Of a stretch of DNA of 64,000 nucleotides, positions 21,764-30,849 are shown piece after piece; position 1 is the stretch's first letter; each line of letters opens with the position of its first letter. The position numbers were made by a program, and so were the translations under genes. Below the pieces are notes generated by a model. The model was not told the DNA's origin and did no database searches. It saw only the letters and a program-made list of their open reading frames with translations. This DNA comes from Alentia gelatinosa (taxonomy: Eukaryota; Annelida; Polychaeta; Phyllodocida; Polynoidae): NCBI GenBank assembly GCA_950022655.1, contig OX465582.1, positions 93,014,704 to 93,078,703 on the forward strand. The letters run 5' to 3'.

Positions 21764-24320
21764 AACTGATCGTGCAGAGCACCACATAGATACAGAGGGA
21801 AACATTCCATTTAGACTACCCTACCGGAGACTACCGACCATAAAGCAGGAAGCTTTGGAAGAGGAGTTACGGAAAATGCTTTTTCAAGATGTGATCATAC
21901 CCAGAGAAAGCCCTTGGGCCAGCCCTGTGGTGATGGTTACTAAGAAGGACGGTACTTGCCGGTTCTGTATTGACTACAGAAAACTGAACGGTATCACCCG
22001 AAAGAACGCCTATCCAATACCACGGATCGATGAGAGTCTCGACTCTCTCGGGGGGAACCAATGGTTTTGTACCTTGGATCTCCAATCCGGATATTGGCAG
22101 GTAAAGATGGCTAGTGAGGATCAGCCGAAAACTGCCTTCACTACCCACGAAGGGCTGTATGAATTTACAGTAATGCCCTTTGGCCTCTGCAATGCCCCGG
22201 CTACGTTTGAATCCATGATGGATCAGATGCTGAGAGGCTTGCAGTGGAAGAAATGTTTGGTTTATTTAGACGACATAATTGTTTTCGGGAAAACCGTGGA
22301 ACAATGTCTGAATAACCTAGCGGAGGTCTTTGAACGTATAGAGTCTTACGGCTTGAAACTCAAACCTCAGAAATGTAAACTGTTCAAACGATCAGTGGAG
22401 TACTTGGGTAGGATAGTTGCGGGTGATGGTATCCGCGCTGACCCATCCAAGTTGGAAGTAGTGGCCAAATGGCCTCGACCCCGGAATATAAAAGAAGTAA
22501 GATCTTTCCTCGGATTCTGTTCATATTATCGTGACTTTATCCCGGGTTTTTCCGAAACTGCCCATGCTTTGCAACAGTATGTAGTCCAGGACAAAGCCGG
22601 AAAGTCGAGGGATATTCTATGGAATTCCGCGGCCGAGGAAGCGTTCTTGGGACTAAAAAGAAAGTTTGAAGAAACTCCGGTCCTCCATTATCCATTGCCT
22701 CAGGGTCGATTCATCCTTGATACCGACGCGAGCAATGACAGTATTGGAGCGGCACTGTCTCAGATACAGAACGGAGTAGAAGTTCCCATTGCTTTTGCAA
22801 GTAATAGCTTGAATAAGGCACAGCGGAACTACTGTACTACAAAGAGAGAACTTCTCGCTGTAGTAGTATACGTAAGGAAATATCGACACTTCCTCGGAGG
22901 TGGAGATTTCACGTTACGTACGGATCATTCCTCGTTGAAATGGCTCTTTAACTTTAAAGACGCCGAAGGAATGATCGGAAGATGGCTGGCAGCTTTATCC
23001 GAATTCGGACTTAAGAACTGTCAGATAGAACACAGACCCGGTAAATCACACATTAACGCGGATAGCCTCTCCCGGAGACCATTGCGTAAGTGTGGGCGAC
23101 CCGACTGTGTAGACTGTGGGGAACATGATGCTATCTTGGCTGCGTTGCACCAGATGGGTAATCCTGATCCCGCGTTTTATCAGTGGACACTGGAACAGAC
23201 CCTAGAAGCTCAACAGAGTGATCCGGATATGTCCCGGTTGATTAAACTGGTAAAAAATGGCCTCCATAGACCACGAGGAAAGGAACTCTCAATAGAGAAC
23301 CGGGAGTTCCAAATACTCTGTAGTCAATGGACGGAATTGACTGTGAGGGATAACGTGCTATATAGGATGAGAACCACAGTGTGTCCAGTAAGGAGACATT
23401 TACAGTTGGTTGTACCCATAGCACTGCGTCCTGGACTTTTGACTCTGTGTCATGAGCATAGAAGTTCGGCACATTTCGGAAAAAAGAGGACTGCCGCTAA
23501 AATAAAGCGACATTACTACTGGCCCGGAATGAACGCCGACATAGAGCGATGGATTCTAGAATGTGCGGTCTGTTGTAGGGTTAAGCCCGGCGAAGGCATA
23601 GGGAAGATGCCCTTACAACAAGAGCTATTTGGAGTCCGGTTTGCCCGCATTGCTCTCGATATCATTTCTGGTATCGATGAGTCCGATGACGGCAATACCT
23701 GCATGATGGTGGTGATGGATTACTACACAAAATATGTGCAGATCTATCCCATTAAAGATCACAAAGCTGCTACCTGCGCGGAAGCACTTGTGAAGAATTG
23801 GGTGCTATGTTTCGGAGCTCCGAGTATTTTACACTCCGACCAGGGAAGAGAATTTGAGTCTCAAATTTGGCAGGAAATGTGTAGAATATTAGAGATCAAG
23901 AAAACACGCACCAACCCGTATCGTCCTCAATCAGATGGGATGGTAGAGCGGTTCAATCGAACGTTGATACAGTGCTTGCGCACGATGGTCAATGAAAGCC
24001 GCAGTAACTGGGATGAGTTAGCACCCTTTATAGCACACGCTTACAATGGTACTATTCATTCTAGTACGGGGTGTTCACCTAATCTACTTGTCTTCGGAGA
24101 AGAGATTGTGATGCCCACAGACATTGTTTATGGGGTGCCGGGAGTCTCCGCTGAGATACCCTGCCCTATAGGGTTCGTGGAAAAACTTCGGGAACGCTTT
24201 GTGGAGGCTTATTACCGAGCAAGGCGAGGCCTAGAGAAAGCCGCGGAGTGGCAAAGGTCGGGACATGATGTTCGACTAAAGCCGAGAAAGTTCCAGGTTG
24301 GAGACCGAGTAATACGATAG
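21756..24320 (+). CDS. pol: Pol: reverse transcriptase, RNase H and integrase
   Basis: The listed start is a TTG, and protein similarity is continuous with the protease frame, so a +1 shift or a one-base change at the GGG of 21758-21760 is needed. RT: KDGTCRFCIDYRKLN, FCTLDLQSGYWQV, MPFGLCNAPATFE, and the active site VYLDDIIVFG (YLDD at 22263-22274). RNase H: ILDTDASN, CTTKRELLAV, LRTDHSSLKW, HINADSLSR give the D-E-D-D set. Integrase: an HHCC zinc domain (CHEHRSSAHFG ... ILECAVCC), then the catalytic core with ALDIIS, HSDQGREFES and DGMVERFNR (D, D, E). The enzyme set copies the RNA and inserts the DNA. The frame is closed by TAG at 24318-24320 in the C-terminal domain, after QVGDRVIR. Confidence 0.95.
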   Translation: MGRTDRAEHHIDTEGNIPFRLPYRRLPTIKQEALEEELRKMLFQDVIIPRESPWASPVVMVTKKDGTCRFCIDYRKLNGITRKNAYPIPRIDESLDSLGGNQWFCTLDLQSGYWQVKMASEDQPKTAFTTHEGLYEFTVMPFGLCNAPATFESMMDQMLRGLQWKKCLVYLDDIIVFGKTVEQCLNNLAEVFERIESYGLKLKPQKCKLFKRSVEYLGRIVAGDGIRADPSKLEVVAKWPRPRNIKEVRSFLGFCSYYRDFIPGFSETAHALQQYVVQDKAGKSRDILWNSAAEEAFLGLKRKFEETPVLHYPLPQGRFILDTDASNDSIGAALSQIQNGVEVPIAFASNSLNKAQRNYCTTKRELLAVVVYVRKYRHFLGGGDFTLRTDHSSLKWLFNFKDAEGMIGRWLAALSEFGLKNCQIEHRPGKSHINADSLSRRPLRKCGRPDCVDCGEHDAILAALHQMGNPDPAFYQWTLEQTLEAQQSDPDMSRLIKLVKNGLHRPRGKELSIENREFQILCSQWTELTVRDNVLYRMRTTVCPVRRHLQLVVPIALRPGLLTLCHEHRSSAHFGKKRTAAKIKRHYYWPGMNADIERWILECAVCCRVKPGEGIGKMPLQQELFGVRFARIALDIISGIDESDDGNTCMMVVMDYYTKYVQIYPIKDHKAATCAEALVKNWVLCFGAPSILHSDQGREFESQIWQEMCRILEIKKTRTNPYRPQSDGMVERFNRTLIQCLRTMVNESRSNWDELAPFIAHAYNGTIHSSTGCSPNLLVFGEEIVMPTDIVYGVPGVSAEIPCPIGFVEKLRERFVEAYYRARRGLEKAAEWQRSGHDVRLKPRKFQVGDRVIR

Positions 24321-24836
24321 CACTCACCGTTAGTGAATGTAAAACTCGCCCCAAACTGGGATGGTCCGTTTGTTATAGTTGAAGTGCTGTCAGAAATGAC
24401 AGTAGTCATCGAAGATGAATGGACACGGAAGCGCTATAAGTCGCATGTTGCTCGATTGAGAACATGGCACTGTACGCGCAATAGAGCTGGCTCTGATAAC
24501 ACGGAGTCCCCACCCCAGCCGGTACCGCTTTCAGCGAAGCCAACTCGCAGGGCAGGGAAGTCCCGGGTCAAAGCCGGTAAGAGTTGCAAGGGCCCTCCGC
24601 CAACACGGCGGAAGCCTGGTCGTCTGCGTAAGGTAAAGATACCCCCGTCTGACTCGAGAGAGAAAGACTGGGAGGATTTGAAGCCCGAAGCGGAGGACTA
24701 CAAAGGCCCTACTGATCGTTCTATGTATACGAAACATGGAAGATCAGTAAAAATGAAAATAGAATTGGAAAACAATTCAACCACCCGCCGCAGCGCCCGA
24801 ATACGCGGCAAAGCTGCGGTCAGCTACAAAGAGTAG
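24321..24836 (+). CDS. pol: Integrase C-terminal domain, after an in-frame TAG
   Basis: The same frame as the preceding pol ORF resumes directly. KLAPNWDGPFVIVEV is the GPY/F module typical of many gypsy integrases, and EDEWTRKRYKSHVARL follows. The tail is strongly basic (KPTRRAGKSRVKAGK; TRRKPGRLRKVK) and ends RSARIRGKAAVSYKE. I see no chromodomain. Because the GPY/F domain straddles the stop, either readthrough or a nonsense mutation separates it from the catalytic core. The internal methionine at 24333 has no support as a start. Confidence 0.85.
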   Translation, partial: HSPLVNVKLAPNWDGPFVIVEVLSEMTVVIEDEWTRKRYKSHVARLRTWHCTRNRAGSDNTESPPQPVPLSAKPTRRAGKSRVKAGKSCKGPPPTRRKPGRLRKVKIPPSDSREKDWEDLKPEAEDYKGPTDRSMYTKHGRSVKMKIELENNSTTRRSARIRGKAAVSYKE

Positions 24837-25292
24837 TGGTGCGTAATTGTTGTCGAAAATAACACAACGAGAAGTAAACGCTGACCAAACCTGCGAGTCC
24901 TAGGGTTGGTTGATTGAACGCGATGACGGTTGAAACCTGATAAAAGACGGACTTATGGCAGCAGTCCCGACGTTGCTCGAAGGGATTCCCCGTAGAGGGC
25001 CCTCCAGAGGCTGCATTATTCGCCATAACGTTCTAATTTGATGGTTTTTAATCTCTCGATCATCAACTTATACCTTCTTGAGATGAGTAATGGTGGTCAG
25101 ATGGAATTGGAAACCCCCACGGGCATAGATTCGGCTTGGCGCAGTGAAGCGTGGCCGGTGTCTGTACCCGCTGGGAGAGTGTGAAAGAACGAATCAAATG
25201 ACACGTAACGGCGTCTTTGATCAGTTCGCGGTCGAGGGGGCGTGGAGTCGCTCGGATGATGAACGTCTCAACACCTCTCATTGGTCGAGGAC
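24837..25292. other. Spacer between pol and the 3' ORF
   Basis: About 450 bases without a supported ORF. A downstream ORF in an LTR element is usually reached by splicing. A pyrimidine-rich stretch TTTTTAATCTCTCGATC (about 25045) and several CAG or TAG triplets could serve as acceptor, but I cannot choose one. Confidence 0.4.
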
Positions 25293-27221
25293 ATGACCTC
25301 TTTTAATTGGGGTCAACAGCCTGTATATAAGGCATTGTTCTCGGAGAACAGATCACTCTGGCCAAGTGGCGTCCCAGTGACGCCCCTGGAGTGTATTGCT
25401 GCGTTCAGCCTGGCTGAGCAACGCAAAGAGGAGGCCACCCTTCCCACGGAGGAAGAGGTGGTCCCGCAGGACTCGGCTCGTGCCGAGGGCCTTGCGAGCT
25501 CGGGAGACAGTGCGTCTGTCGGCCTGGGCAGTGACGACTCCCTAGGGGGTAGTCACAGTGGTGACTCGGGTGCTCTGGATTCCGGTCCAGACGACACCCA
25601 GTCAGCACAGCGCGGAGAGTCCAACCCTTCCACTACGGTGGCAGAGGCAGGACCCGGTTCGCCTAAGACATCAGTTTCGGCTGAAAGCTCTGGGCGAGTT
25701 GCTTCCGTGAAAGGTGGGAAACTAGACCTTTCCCATGTGAAGAGCTCTGGGTACGGGCAGAAGTCAGTTTCAACTACTCCTGCTAAGCCCAAGGCTTCCC
25801 GTTTGCCGAAACCGACGTTTACGCCGGTGAAAGCAGCGGAGAAGAAAGGAGATGCTCAGCGAGCTGAGTTGACTCCCGTTGGTCGCGGCCGCGGGAGACC
25901 AATTAGCAGACCTGATCCTCCTGCTCCCGGGGGTATTTCAGCCAGTCCATGGGACCGGTGGACCCGGGAACTTCAGAACATCCCTGATCCCGACATACGC
26001 GCTTTGGCTATGAAGGGGTTAGTGGATCGATGGGTTGCTAGTCAGGGCCCGGAGAATGTTGTACCGGTGGTATCCCCCTCAAGGGTTGAAGCCCCGGTGG
26101 TAGCACCTCCGGCCCCGGCTACTAGCCAAGATACGCCCGCCACTACGGAGAGCGCTATGGAGGTTGACGAAACCCCTGGTGCTTCCATGGAGTCAGTGGA
26201 GCCAGCTACTTCCTCGGAAGGAGCAAAGGCCGCTGAAGGGCGTGCCACGGAGAAGGCGAAGCCGGCTAAAAAGTCGACGGAACCTGACTCCGTGGAAGAT
26301 AAACCGGCTGAAAAGCCAGTAAGTAGCTCCACTGCCCGTAGGGGTAGACGCAAGACTCGCGCGGCCAGGGAAGCCGCTGCAGCGAAAGCTGCAGCGGACA
26401 AAGCGGCCCGCGATGAGCGCTCTAGCTCCAGTTCCTCCCGCAAGGGAGGAAAGGGTAAGGGAGTTGGAAAGTCCAGTGCTGGCAAGCTTGTTGCTAAAGG
26501 CAAGGGATCTTCGGATCCTAAACCTGGTGGCAGCAAGGAGACGAAGGGGGCCGGGTCTTCAGGCTCGGAGAAACCCGCGTCTACGTCAGCTGGACAGCCG
26601 CACGAGAGTGCATCACAAGATTCAGATGAACAATCTGAATCTGCTGTGGTGGACAATTGTGGTCGGGTCGGAGACTGGGACAAGATCATGGATCTTGACG
26701 ATGCAAAACGTCTTGCCCATGGTTCCGACGCCGACAGTGAGACCGGTGATTTTATTCCCGGTGCTAAGCGCGCTCAGAAGCGTAAGGTGGCCCGCAAGCT
26801 GCCGAGCTGTCTGGTTGGGCGCAAAGCGAAGTGTCTAGAAGACCTCCGCGTCAAAGACCGCCATTGGCTACCAGAACCAGTAGGAGAAGATGGCGTGTCT
26901 GATGACGAAGAGTGGCTTCAGGACGAGGGCTCTGCAAACACGTGGTATATCACCCGTGTGGAAGGAGTCAAGAGTGCCTCCAACCAAAAGTACAACATCC
27001 TCCAGAAGGAAAAGTTGAACTTTGCGTTGCGACAGTTTACTGTCGGAGGGCACTGTGTCTTTTTGTGTTGCCAGGGCGGGGATGTGAAAACATCACCTGC
27101 CTACGCCACAAAAAGGTTGTACGCGCGGCATCTCGTAGAGATGCATTTAGCTGAGTTCCCCTGGTACCGTTGTAACGCAGGACGGTGCTCAGCTGATTCG
27201 GGTTCGTCGCGCCGGTCGTAG
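25293..27221 (+). CDS. Extra 3' ORF, part 1: low-complexity, C2H2-like protein of unknown function
   Basis: The first ATG is at 25293; the frame is open 12 bases upstream. It gives about 642 residues up to TAG at 27219-27221. Residues 1-470 are Ser/Ala/Lys/Glu/Pro-rich and look disordered, with AT-hook-like GRGRGRPISRP and basic KGGKGKGVGKSS. From about residue 480 the sequence becomes folded-looking (WYITRVEGVKSASNQKYN). A finger-like segment CVFLCC ... YARHLVEMH follows, and a second one begins with CNAGRC just before the stop. There is no signal peptide, no transmembrane helix and no envelope feature, so it is not a typical env. It may bind nucleic acid or chromatin. I do not recognise the family. 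Confidence 0.75.
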   Translation: MTSFNWGQQPVYKALFSENRSLWPSGVPVTPLECIAAFSLAEQRKEEATLPTEEEVVPQDSARAEGLASSGDSASVGLGSDDSLGGSHSGDSGALDSGPDDTQSAQRGESNPSTTVAEAGPGSPKTSVSAESSGRVASVKGGKLDLSHVKSSGYGQKSVSTTPAKPKASRLPKPTFTPVKAAEKKGDAQRAELTPVGRGRGRPISRPDPPAPGGISASPWDRWTRELQNIPDPDIRALAMKGLVDRWVASQGPENVVPVVSPSRVEAPVVAPPAPATSQDTPATTESAMEVDETPGASMESVEPATSSEGAKAAEGRATEKAKPAKKSTEPDSVEDKPAEKPVSSSTARRGRRKTRAAREAAAAKAAADKAARDERSSSSSSRKGGKGKGVGKSSAGKLVAKGKGSSDPKPGGSKETKGAGSSGSEKPASTSAGQPHESASQDSDEQSESAVVDNCGRVGDWDKIMDLDDAKRLAHGSDADSETGDFIPGAKRAQKRKVARKLPSCLVGRKAKCLEDLRVKDRHWLPEPVGEDGVSDDEEWLQDEGSANTWYITRVEGVKSASNQKYNILQKEKLNFALRQFTVGGHCVFLCCQGGDVKTSPAYATKRLYARHLVEMHLAEFPWYRCNAGRCSADSGSSRRS

Positions 27222-28877
27222 ATGATTCGTCACATGTTGGACGAACACGGGATCGGTGCTGTTCGGGGTAGGGAAAGGACAATGCGGCTTTTTAATAAGT
27301 TCGTAGGGTTAGTTCCCGAATCCCGGGCTAAGGGTGTCGAACCTAAGCGCAAGGCTATTGACGGGAAATATACAGTGTCTTGGAAACAGAATCGTAGCTT
27401 CGGCACGACTCTGCAGATAAGCTCACCGGATATGGAACGGATGAAGCACTTGCCTGACACCGCGCGTGGTAGCAGCGCGAAACGGGACCGGAGTGTAGAC
27501 TCCACGAACCGCAAGCCTGCTGCAAAGAAGACTAAGAGCTCGTCTAAGTCCAGTAGTGACTCAGACGACGACTCGAAGTCGAGCCGGTCAGTGCGAAGCC
27601 AGACACCGGGCTCTGTAACTTTGGGGGATGTTCTCAATTCCTCAAAGACGGGCCCAGCGAAGGAAAAGCCTGGCCGGAAAGGGTCGAGTGCGCCTAAAGA
27701 GGAGAAATCCTCTAAGGGTTCTGAAAAGACAGCGGTCTCGTCTGACGCTTCGGCATCGACTAGCACTGCTGGTGCTCGCCCGAAGAAAGCAAAAGTCCCC
27801 AAACCTAGCGAGGAAAGTGGTGCAGAAGGTGGTGGAGAAGAGGAGTACCCTCCTCTACCCCCACCACTGCGCCCTGCCCCTAAGGTAGTGAGCCAGCCTA
27901 GACCTCCGCCCGCGGAAGAGACTAAGCCTGGTAAACACGGGGAACAGGTTGATGTGTACTCCGGCGAACAACATCTGACACTGGCTACTATAGCTAAGAC
28001 AGATTGGCGCCCGTATCATATGCAAACCTACTTGGACCGCGTTGATAAACAGTCGATTATCAATGCTAACAAGTTTAGGGTAGCACAGATGCGGGTAGCG
28101 GAGTACGAGTGCGTCATCGCTCATCAGTGCATGTCTAGCCTCTTGCAAGTGCCGTTGGAAAACATGGCTGCAAAGCTAGCAGGGGTTGAGGCGCGATTGG
28201 CGCGTTCCGAGCTTGCCCTGCAGGAGTACGACTACAAATGTCGCACTGTAATGGGGGTGAGCATGTTCGACGTTGAACCGTCTAACATCGCAGGTGCGGA
28301 AGCAGCCTGGTTGTTACATCAGCGTCGAAGGGGCCGATATCTCGAATTTGTCTCGACTCCAACCCTGACAATGCAGCAAGCAGGCGCATTGTTAGATTGG
28401 GGTCCCGAGAGGGATTACGCCCTAGACGGACAGTCGTCCCAGGCTTCGGCCATGGAGACTGCTCCATGCAACCGGTCTCAGAGCACCGGTGGAAGTTCCT
28501 CGGAATCTCCACAGGTTTCTCTGAGGCAGCCGCCGCCAGTGACCCGTGTCGGAACGAGACCAGCTAGCGTGCCTCCCCGGCAGCAGCAAGTCCCGTTCGG
28601 CCGGGAGTTGGAAGAATTAGGACCTATGTTCCCCCCGTTGCCGTTCACATCAACGGTGACGTGGGATTCTCCCGACATCGCTGACGACATCAGCACGGCT
28701 GACCTGAATGCGGTGATGTCTAGGTTCCGGGTCACAGACCCGCTTAGTCCACCACCAAATGTTGGTCAGCAAGCTGCCGCGACGAGGCCCGTCACCCCGT
28801 CATCTACAGTTGCCCCTCCAGCTGAAGCCCCCGCCGATGAACAACCCGGTTGTTCCGGCGAGAGGCCGGCTGGCTGA
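27222..28877 (+). CDS. Extra 3' ORF, part 2: continuation after an in-frame TAG
   Basis: It starts with ATG immediately after the TAG, in the same frame, and runs 551 residues. The opening MIRHMLDEHG supplies a His-x4-His pair that would complete the finger whose Cys pair (CNAGRC) lies before the stop, so the two parts look like one protein of roughly 1,190 residues. The next 220 residues are basic and Ser-rich (KKTKSSSKSSSDSDDDSKSS). Residues 240-400 look globular and helical (TDWRPYHMQTYLDRVDK; NMAAKLAGVEARLARSEL). The rest is Pro/Ser-rich. Whether TAG-ATG is a nonsense mutation, readthrough site or stop-restart signal cannot be decided here. Confidence 0.7.
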   Translation: MIRHMLDEHGIGAVRGRERTMRLFNKFVGLVPESRAKGVEPKRKAIDGKYTVSWKQNRSFGTTLQISSPDMERMKHLPDTARGSSAKRDRSVDSTNRKPAAKKTKSSSKSSSDSDDDSKSSRSVRSQTPGSVTLGDVLNSSKTGPAKEKPGRKGSSAPKEEKSSKGSEKTAVSSDASASTSTAGARPKKAKVPKPSEESGAEGGGEEEYPPLPPPLRPAPKVVSQPRPPPAEETKPGKHGEQVDVYSGEQHLTLATIAKTDWRPYHMQTYLDRVDKQSIINANKFRVAQMRVAEYECVIAHQCMSSLLQVPLENMAAKLAGVEARLARSELALQEYDYKCRTVMGVSMFDVEPSNIAGAEAAWLLHQRRRGRYLEFVSTPTLTMQQAGALLDWGPERDYALDGQSSQASAMETAPCNRSQSTGGSSSESPQVSLRQPPPVTRVGTRPASVPPRQQQVPFGRELEELGPMFPPLPFTSTVTWDSPDIADDISTADLNAVMSRFRVTDPLSPPPNVGQQAAATRPVTPSSTVAPPAEAPADEQPGCSGERPAG

Positions 28878-30293
28878 AGGGCCTGTAGCTAGGCAGCATC
28901 AGTCCATCCTACGCTGAATCTAGAGAACCCCCGGAGGTTCCCCGGTATCACTGTGGGATGGAGAGAGGCAGGACGACTCCTGCCACAGAGGATGGATCGA
29001 CATATTCAACCCTAATTGTCTGTGCCTGTCCGTCCGCCGGCTCCTCAGATATTAACTCAAGCAGTTCTTACCTGGGGATCACCCACGCCTGAATTCAGTT
29101 TCAGGTGGAGAGGGTGACTGGTTTGGTCCCCCATATAAGTGGTGCTTCAATCAGCGGCCCCCGTGGTCGCTGGGAGGGGTAGTACAGGTGGATCAAAATA
29201 GAAAAGCGATCTCGGGTTGGGCCGTGGAGAATCACCCCCGTGGTGAATTTTCGCTGCACAACTTGAGTTTCAGAAGGCTGAAGGGTCTCTCGATGGTAGC
29301 CCCGTTGTAGGGCCCCATTGCGAAACCCTCCGGCCTGTGGTGCTTTTCACGGGTTATACTCCGGTTTAACACCGCGGAAAGCGAAGGTAAGAGATGGGGC
29401 TGAGACCCAGCTTCGGCAAGTGGTTTCAGTTCCCTGTGGGGTAATTCACGCTGGACTCGCTTGGTCTTTTGCCAGTGAGGGAAGTGTGAATCACCGCGTG
29501 GATAGGGGTTGGGGCCTTCAGTGGTTCCTGCAACTCCTATCCAAGAGATGGATATAGCGCGCCACGCTATAAGGACGCTGATACCAACTTTTTACGGAGA
29601 TGGGAACTCCTACACGGAGAAGAAAACGCGCTTGGCTATCTTTTTCTTTCTCCTTATACACATGTTACTCTCTTCACAACGATGACCTGTGGGACGGGCC
29701 ATGTGAAGTCAAAAAGGTGGGGGGGGTTCGCGGAATTGCTCCCCCTAACTACGCTGGAGCTGTGCTGGGAAGACAGTAGGAAGCCTGGCGCCTGGAAGCA
29801 GGGGGCTGGATCGAGTAGGTCCCCACGCTGACGGGTCTGCCAAGCTCGACACTAATATTATGTTATCCCTGGCTTACAACTCCGGAACAGTGGGAGGCGG
29901 AGTGCTCATTAGTGAGGGCTGACCCCTTGTAGGTCCGAGCAGGTGAGTCCTCTCCGCCCGATACTCAAGGAAGCCAGGGAAAAGCCAACAACATCGGCGA
30001 GACGGGTGATATTGTTACGTTTATATTTATTACCAGGGTGGTAGCGAGGCTACTCCGTTTTTATATACCGTATTACCCTTATGTCTTCCTCTTTCAGCAT
30101 TGAAAATGTGTAAATTTTACTTTCCCATCTCAACTTTATTATACATCGGTATCAGTAAAAAGATTCTTTGTGAACGTTGAAGGGTTAGACACGTATTCAG
30201 AACTGCTCGACTTAGTTATTAAACTTTTTCGGGATGTCCTCTTTGCAACGCAATGGTTGCCGGTCCCCCCTTCGTAAAAGCTGGGAGGGGTAA
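28878..30293. other. Long untranslated tail of the gypsy element
   Basis: About 1.4 kb between the 3' ORF and the 3' LTR. A 79-codon frame at 29318-29557 has no recognisable domain. GGGTTGGGCCGTGGAGAATC and similar G-rich phrases recur. It probably holds packaging or export signals, by analogy with other LTR elements, but nothing specific is visible. Confidence 0.5.
30282..30290 (+). other. Polypurine tract candidate
   Basis: GGGAGGGG inside AAAGCTGGGAGGGG, followed by TAA and then the TG of the 3' LTR. It is the only purine run of this kind at the LTR border and would prime plus-strand synthesis. Confidence 0.65.
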
Positions 30294-30845
30294 TGTAGGG
30301 GTCAGGGCAGTCGAGCAGCGTTGTTTCACTTTAGAACTAGGTGGCGCGAGAGCCGATCCTTGCTGTGCGGTATGGCCGGCGGACCCGCAGTATGTAAATG
30401 CTGCGGGTTCACCCGCATTACGTAACTCGGCCGCTATATAAGGTCGAGTCCACAGCGGGTTGATAGGACTTCTCACGGTGCCTCTTTACGGAGTGAACGT
30501 CTGAAGCCTCACGAGTTGGTTAGGTTGTGTTGAAACACCTTTCAACGTTGAAGAGACCAGTATCTCTTCCCGCGCTAGTTGGTGCCCCGTAGCATCAACG
30601 AATTGTGTATTACTTCCAGTAATAAAGGAACGGTAAACTGAAACTGTCCGGAGTCGGGTTTTCTATTCGCGGTTAAGTGGTAGTTGGTAGATCTCGGATC
30701 TCCCTCCCTTCTCCAGTGGGTAAAGCCGAACCCACCTGTATTGGCACGGAAAGTACAGGGTAGCGACTAGTCTCGGAACCTCTGGTCGGCTGACGATCGC
30801 GGAGAGTGGTAACACACTTTCAGCGACTAGAGGGTAACCGCTACA
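30294..30845 (+). repeat. 3' LTR of the gypsy element
   Basis: It has the same 552-base length and ends as the 5' LTR, with 5 substitutions by eye. It supplies the functional AATAAA signal. It is followed by the right ATAG of the target duplication (30846-30849). Confidence 0.97.
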
Positions 30846-30849
30846 ATAG

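Larger units (their letters stand above)
18249..30845 (+). mobile_element. Full-length Ty3/gypsy LTR retrotransposon (12.6 kb) with extra 3' ORF
   Basis: Two 552-bp direct LTRs (18249-18800 and 30294-30845) start TG and end CA and are flanked by ATAG. Order: LTR, tRNA-His primer site, gag, protease, RT, RNase H, integrase, a ~3.6 kb extra ORF region, a long untranslated tail, polypurine tract, LTR. The order RT-RNase H-integrase defines Ty3/gypsy rather than copia. At 12.6 kb it is about twice the size of a plain gypsy element, owing to the extra ORF and the tail. I count 5 differences between the LTRs by eye (about 0.9 percent), so insertion is recent. The coding part already has a frame shift and two in-frame TAG codons. 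It sits inside the Ngaro-like element. Confidence 0.95.

Noticed and set aside
25293..28877. Envelope gene of an errantivirus-type element
   Set aside because: No signal peptide, furin-like site, fusion-peptide-like stretch or membrane helix is visible. The composition is that of a disordered nuclear protein.
30219..30476. 85-codon ORF on the minus strand, with a partner at 18237-18431
   Set aside because: Both lie in the LTRs, opposite to the direction of transcription, and are chance frames duplicated with the LTR.
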